Below are positions 5,585 through 7,611 of a stretch of 7,611 bases of DNA, piece after piece. Position 1 is the first letter of the stretch. The number at the start of each line of letters is the position of its first letter. This DNA comes from Spirochaetaceae bacterium (GTDB lineage Bacteria > Spirochaetota > Spirochaetia > DSM-27196 > SKKC01). The DNA is taken from positions 1-7,611 of the forward strand of contig PWGF01000082.1 of assembly GCA_003554375.1 (NCBI GenBank), given 5' to 3'. The notes beneath the pieces were generated by a model. The model did no database searches, was not told where the DNA came from, and saw nothing but the letters and a program-made list of their open reading frames with translations. The position numbers were made by a program, and so were the translations under genes.

Positions 5585-6490
5585 ATGGGACTGTTCAATG
5601 CTAAGCTGAAACCCGGGCGGAAGAAGTACTACCCCTATAATCGGTACTCGATACTTATATTCGTGCTTCCGTTCGTCATTCTGTATCTGGTCTTCCGCAT
5701 TTGGCCCATCCTGTATGCAGGGGCTCTCAGTCTGCATGAGTGGCAAGGGCTGGGGCCGTGGAACTTCGTCGGCTTTCAGAACTATACGGATTTCTTCTCT
5801 GACCCGGCAGGCGTTCTCTCCGCGGGGAACACGATCATCCTTGCCATCGGGGAAATGGCCATTGGGATTCCGCTGGGGTTTATGTTCGCTTTGTTGATCA
5901 ACAACCGGCGCCTCCCGATGAAAGGGGTATTTCGAACCATATACTTCATCCCTCGCGTGGTGGCATTGCCGGTAGGGGCCATCATATTCATGGCGTTGTT
6001 CCAGCGCCAGTACGGTGTTGTGAACTACGTTCTTGCGCACGTCGGTATCGAGGCGATTCCATGGCTCCGAGAGCCGGGGTGGGCACGGCTTGCAGTGATG
6101 ATAACGCGGAGCTGGATCGGTATCGGTTTCACGATGATCTACTTCACCGCCGGCTTGCAGTCGATACCGGTCGATTTCTATGAGGCGTCCGATATCGATG
6201 GAGCAAACGGGCTGCAGCAACTCATCTACATCACACTGCCCATGCTGCGTCGCGTCAGTCTGTTCGTTCTTATAATCACGACAGTGGGAGCGTTCCAGCT
6301 CTTTGCGGTGCCGTACATGATGACTGGGGGCGGGCCCCGGCGGGCAACCACGCCGGTGATGATGTATATGCTCAACCGCGGCATAAGCGCGGGGCAGTAC
6401 GGGTACGCAAGCGCGATCAGCATCCTCCTGAGTGCGTTCCTTGCGGTGATAGCGGCGCTTCAGTTTCGGTTTGGCGGCCGAGAGAGGTGA
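5585..6490 (+). CDS. ABC sugar permease, MalF/UgpA-like inner-membrane subunit
   Basis: This 301-residue membrane subunit of the CUT1 importer forms the translocation pore with the next gene product. A short basic N-terminus precedes about six transmembrane segments, near residues 21-40, 83-106, 117-138, 167-190, 223-245 and 273-293. The cytoplasmic EAA loop, which docks the ATPase, is visible at 199-220 (YEASDIDGANGLQQLIYITL), with the conserved Gly at 206 and LP at 218-219. A typical MalF-group stretch, PYMMTGGGPRRAT, lies at 243-255. The length matches UgpA-like permeases, which lack the long periplasmic loop of E. coli MalF. The ATG at 5585 has GAAGG at 5572-5576, inside a hairpin. A 161-nt structured gap separates it from the binding-protein gene, and the second permease starts 12 nt after its stop. 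Confidence 0.95.
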   Translation: MGLFNAKLKPGRKKYYPYNRYSILIFVLPFVILYLVFRIWPILYAGALSLHEWQGLGPWNFVGFQNYTDFFSDPAGVLSAGNTIILAIGEMAIGIPLGFMFALLINNRRLPMKGVFRTIYFIPRVVALPVGAIIFMALFQRQYGVVNYVLAHVGIEAIPWLREPGWARLAVMITRSWIGIGFTMIYFTAGLQSIPVDFYEASDIDGANGLQQLIYITLPMLRRVSLFVLIITTVGAFQLFAVPYMMTGGGPRRATTPVMMYMLNRGISAGQYGYASAISILLSAFLAVIAALQFRFGGRER

Positions 6491-6502
6491 GAGGGTAGTT
6501 CT

Positions 6503-7342
6503 ATGACGATCGATCGCATGCGCTTTTACTTCAAGAACGGATCTCTTATTCTGGTCGCCACCATATTCCTGATTCTGATGGCGTTCCCGCTGGTGTGGAT
6601 GCTGGCCGGGGCGTTTAAGTCCGGCGTTCAGGTATTCTCGTTTCCGCCGAGGCTGTTGCCTGCGCCTCCGACTGTCGAGAACTTCGTCGATCTGCTCCAG
6701 CGGCCGATACCGTTCCAAGTGTTCTTCATGAACAGTACGGTTGTATCTCTCTTCCACGTGTTGGGAGCGCTCTTCGTGAGCTCGATGATGGGCTATGCCT
6801 TGGCGAAGTATCAGTTTCGCTTCAGCAAGCTCCTGTTTGTTCTGATCCTGCTTGGCATGTTGATTCCGATTCAGGTGCTCTTTATCCCCATGTTCCTCGT
6901 GGCGCGAGATCTGGGTATTGTCAACACGCGGATAGCTCTGGTCATTCCATTCATTGCGCATCCTCTGGGCGCTTTTCTCTTTCGGCAGTACATGATGGGG
7001 GTTCCGGACTCGATCATAGAAAGTGGGCGGATTGACGGGGCCAGTGAGTTCCGGATCTACCTGCAGCTCTTTAGTCCGATGGTGGGACCGGCATTCGCTG
7101 CGTTCGCGGTTGTCGACTTTGTGGAGGTGTGGAACGGATTCGTGTGGCCGTTGGTCGTGTTGAGCTCGCAGGAGCTATTCACGTTACCGATATTCCTCCA
7201 CACGCTGATAGAGGATCCGTACTCGCACAACTATGCTCTGCTCTTTGCGGCGGCCACCATGACGGTAGCGCCGGCGGTATTGGCCTTTATCGGGCTGCAG
7301 CGGAAGTTCGTTGCAGGGTTTACCATAGTGAGCGACAAATAG
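6503..7342 (+). CDS. ABC sugar permease, MalG/UgpE-like inner-membrane subunit
   Basis: This 279-residue second pore-forming subunit of the importer has six hydrophobic segments, at roughly 14-34, 78-99, 108-130, 143-161, 194-216 and 244-265. The MalG-group hallmarks are present: FPLVWMLAGAFKS near the N-terminus (28-40), NSTVVSLFHVLGA after the first loop, GYALAKYQF (97-105), the EAA loop at 173-194 (ESGRIDGASEFRIYLQLFSP) and a C-terminus of the form QRKFVAGFTIVSDK, where relatives often have QRYFVxGLTxGAVKG. Translation should start at the ATG at 6503, with GAGGG at 6491-6495 directly after the stop of the first permease, so the two subunits are probably made in a coupled way. The ATPase subunit is absent from the window. 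CUT1 systems often use a shared MsmX/UgpC-like ATPase encoded elsewhere. Confidence 0.95.
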   Translation: MTIDRMRFYFKNGSLILVATIFLILMAFPLVWMLAGAFKSGVQVFSFPPRLLPAPPTVENFVDLLQRPIPFQVFFMNSTVVSLFHVLGALFVSSMMGYALAKYQFRFSKLLFVLILLGMLIPIQVLFIPMFLVARDLGIVNTRIALVIPFIAHPLGAFLFRQYMMGVPDSIIESGRIDGASEFRIYLQLFSPMVGPAFAAFAVVDFVEVWNGFVWPLVVLSSQELFTLPIFLHTLIEDPYSHNYALLFAAATMTVAPAVLAFIGLQRKFVAGFTIVSDK

Positions 7343-7382
7343 ATTCAGAGACGCCAAGTCAGCAATAAGGAAGTGAGGTTCT

Positions 7383-7611
7383 ATGCCATCTGAAAGCGAC
7401 AGGAAAACGCAGAAACCAGAACGCTTGCCGGTTCGCCGGCAGCTCTTTATCGACGGCCGGTGGCGGGATGCTACCGGCGGATCGGAGCACGCGCTCATGA
7501 GTCCTGCAACCGGCGCTGCATGTGACACTGTTGCCAGTGCCACACAGGATGATGTGGATGCGGCGGTCCGGGCCGCGCGGGTTGCCGCGGGAAGTCCGGA
7601 GGTGAAGCCGG
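7383..7611 (+). CDS. Aldehyde dehydrogenase family protein (5' part, cut by window edge)
   Basis: The frame from ATG 7383 stays open for 76 codons to the window edge. After about 18 variable, charged residues the sequence reads RRQLFIDGRWRDATGG, then MSPATGAACDTVASAT and QDDVDAAVRAAR. This is the standard N-terminus of the NAD(P)-dependent aldehyde dehydrogenase superfamily (relatives read like KLYIDGEW...NPATGE...ATAADVDRAV). The catalytic Cys and Glu and the NAD-binding motifs lie beyond the window and cannot be checked. The ribosome site GGAAGTGAGG (7369-7378) ends 4 nt before the ATG. The gene follows the MalG-like permease by 40 nt on the same strand, with no terminator in the gap, so it is probably the next operon member. 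It would oxidise an aldehyde formed while degrading the imported compound; the substrate is unknown. Confidence 0.9.
   Translation, partial: MPSESDRKTQKPERLPVRRQLFIDGRWRDATGGSEHALMSPATGAACDTVASATQDDVDAAVRAARVAAGSPEVKP

Noticed and set aside
5567..6961. Long open frame (464 codons) on the minus strand opposite both permease genes
   Set aside because: Its translation is dominated by His, Arg, Gln and Glu with no domain-like pattern, as expected from the complement of hydrophobic membrane-protein codons. The + strand permeases have clear family motifs and ribosome sites.
1..7611. CRISPR array, tRNA/rRNA, insertion sequence or phage genes
   Set aside because: I found no regularly spaced repeats, no tRNA-like cloverleaf, and no transposase or integrase motifs on either strand.

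Overview
This window comes from a GC-rich bacterium. The best guess is a free-living, possibly salt-adapted spirochaete. The evidence for that is the substrate-binding-protein signal peptide, which ends in the AWAAGEQEE style common in spirochaetes, the very acidic mature exported protein, and an upstream gene whose C-terminus looks like a chemoreceptor tail. All of this is inference from sequence style, not a database match. Every gene I can support lies on the + strand.

Layout. (1) Positions 1-237 hold the 3' end of a gene with a Gly/Ala-rich, then acidic, tail ending in DDEFEEF, probably a methyl-accepting chemotaxis protein. (2) Positions 238-563 are non-coding, with a terminator-like stem, a perfect 16-bp tandem duplication and a GCAA-loop hairpin. 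(3) Positions 564-2518 encode a NarX/DesK-type (HPK7) membrane histidine kinase and a NarL/FixJ-type response regulator, only 2 nt apart. (4) Positions 2584-3714 encode a right-handed parallel beta-helix protein with no visible export signal. (5) Positions 3715-4043 are a regulatory gap with several inverted and direct repeats. (6) Positions 4044-7342 encode a CUT1-type carbohydrate ABC importer: binding protein, MalF-like permease and MalG-like permease. (7) From 7383 to the window edge is the start of an NAD(P)-dependent aldehyde dehydrogenase.

How it may work together. The binding protein and two permeases would import a sugar, oligosaccharide or polyol. The ATPase is not in the window and may be shared or lie further on. 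The beta-helix protein (a fold typical of polysaccharide lyases, hydrolases and epimerases) and the aldehyde dehydrogenase are plausible catabolic partners, and the two-component pair is the obvious candidate regulator. No gene identifies the substrate.

The most interesting material is in the gaps of the transporter operon. A large C(UUCG)G hairpin lies between the binding-protein and permease genes. A small hairpin seems to bury the Shine-Dalgarno of the first permease. A leader of up to about 180 nt precedes the binding protein, with an 8-bp operator-like inverted repeat, a 10-bp stem-loop and two mutually exclusive stems. Together they suggest post-transcriptional tuning of binding protein against permease levels. 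The genes themselves belong to known families, and I see no clearly new enzymatic or defence system.
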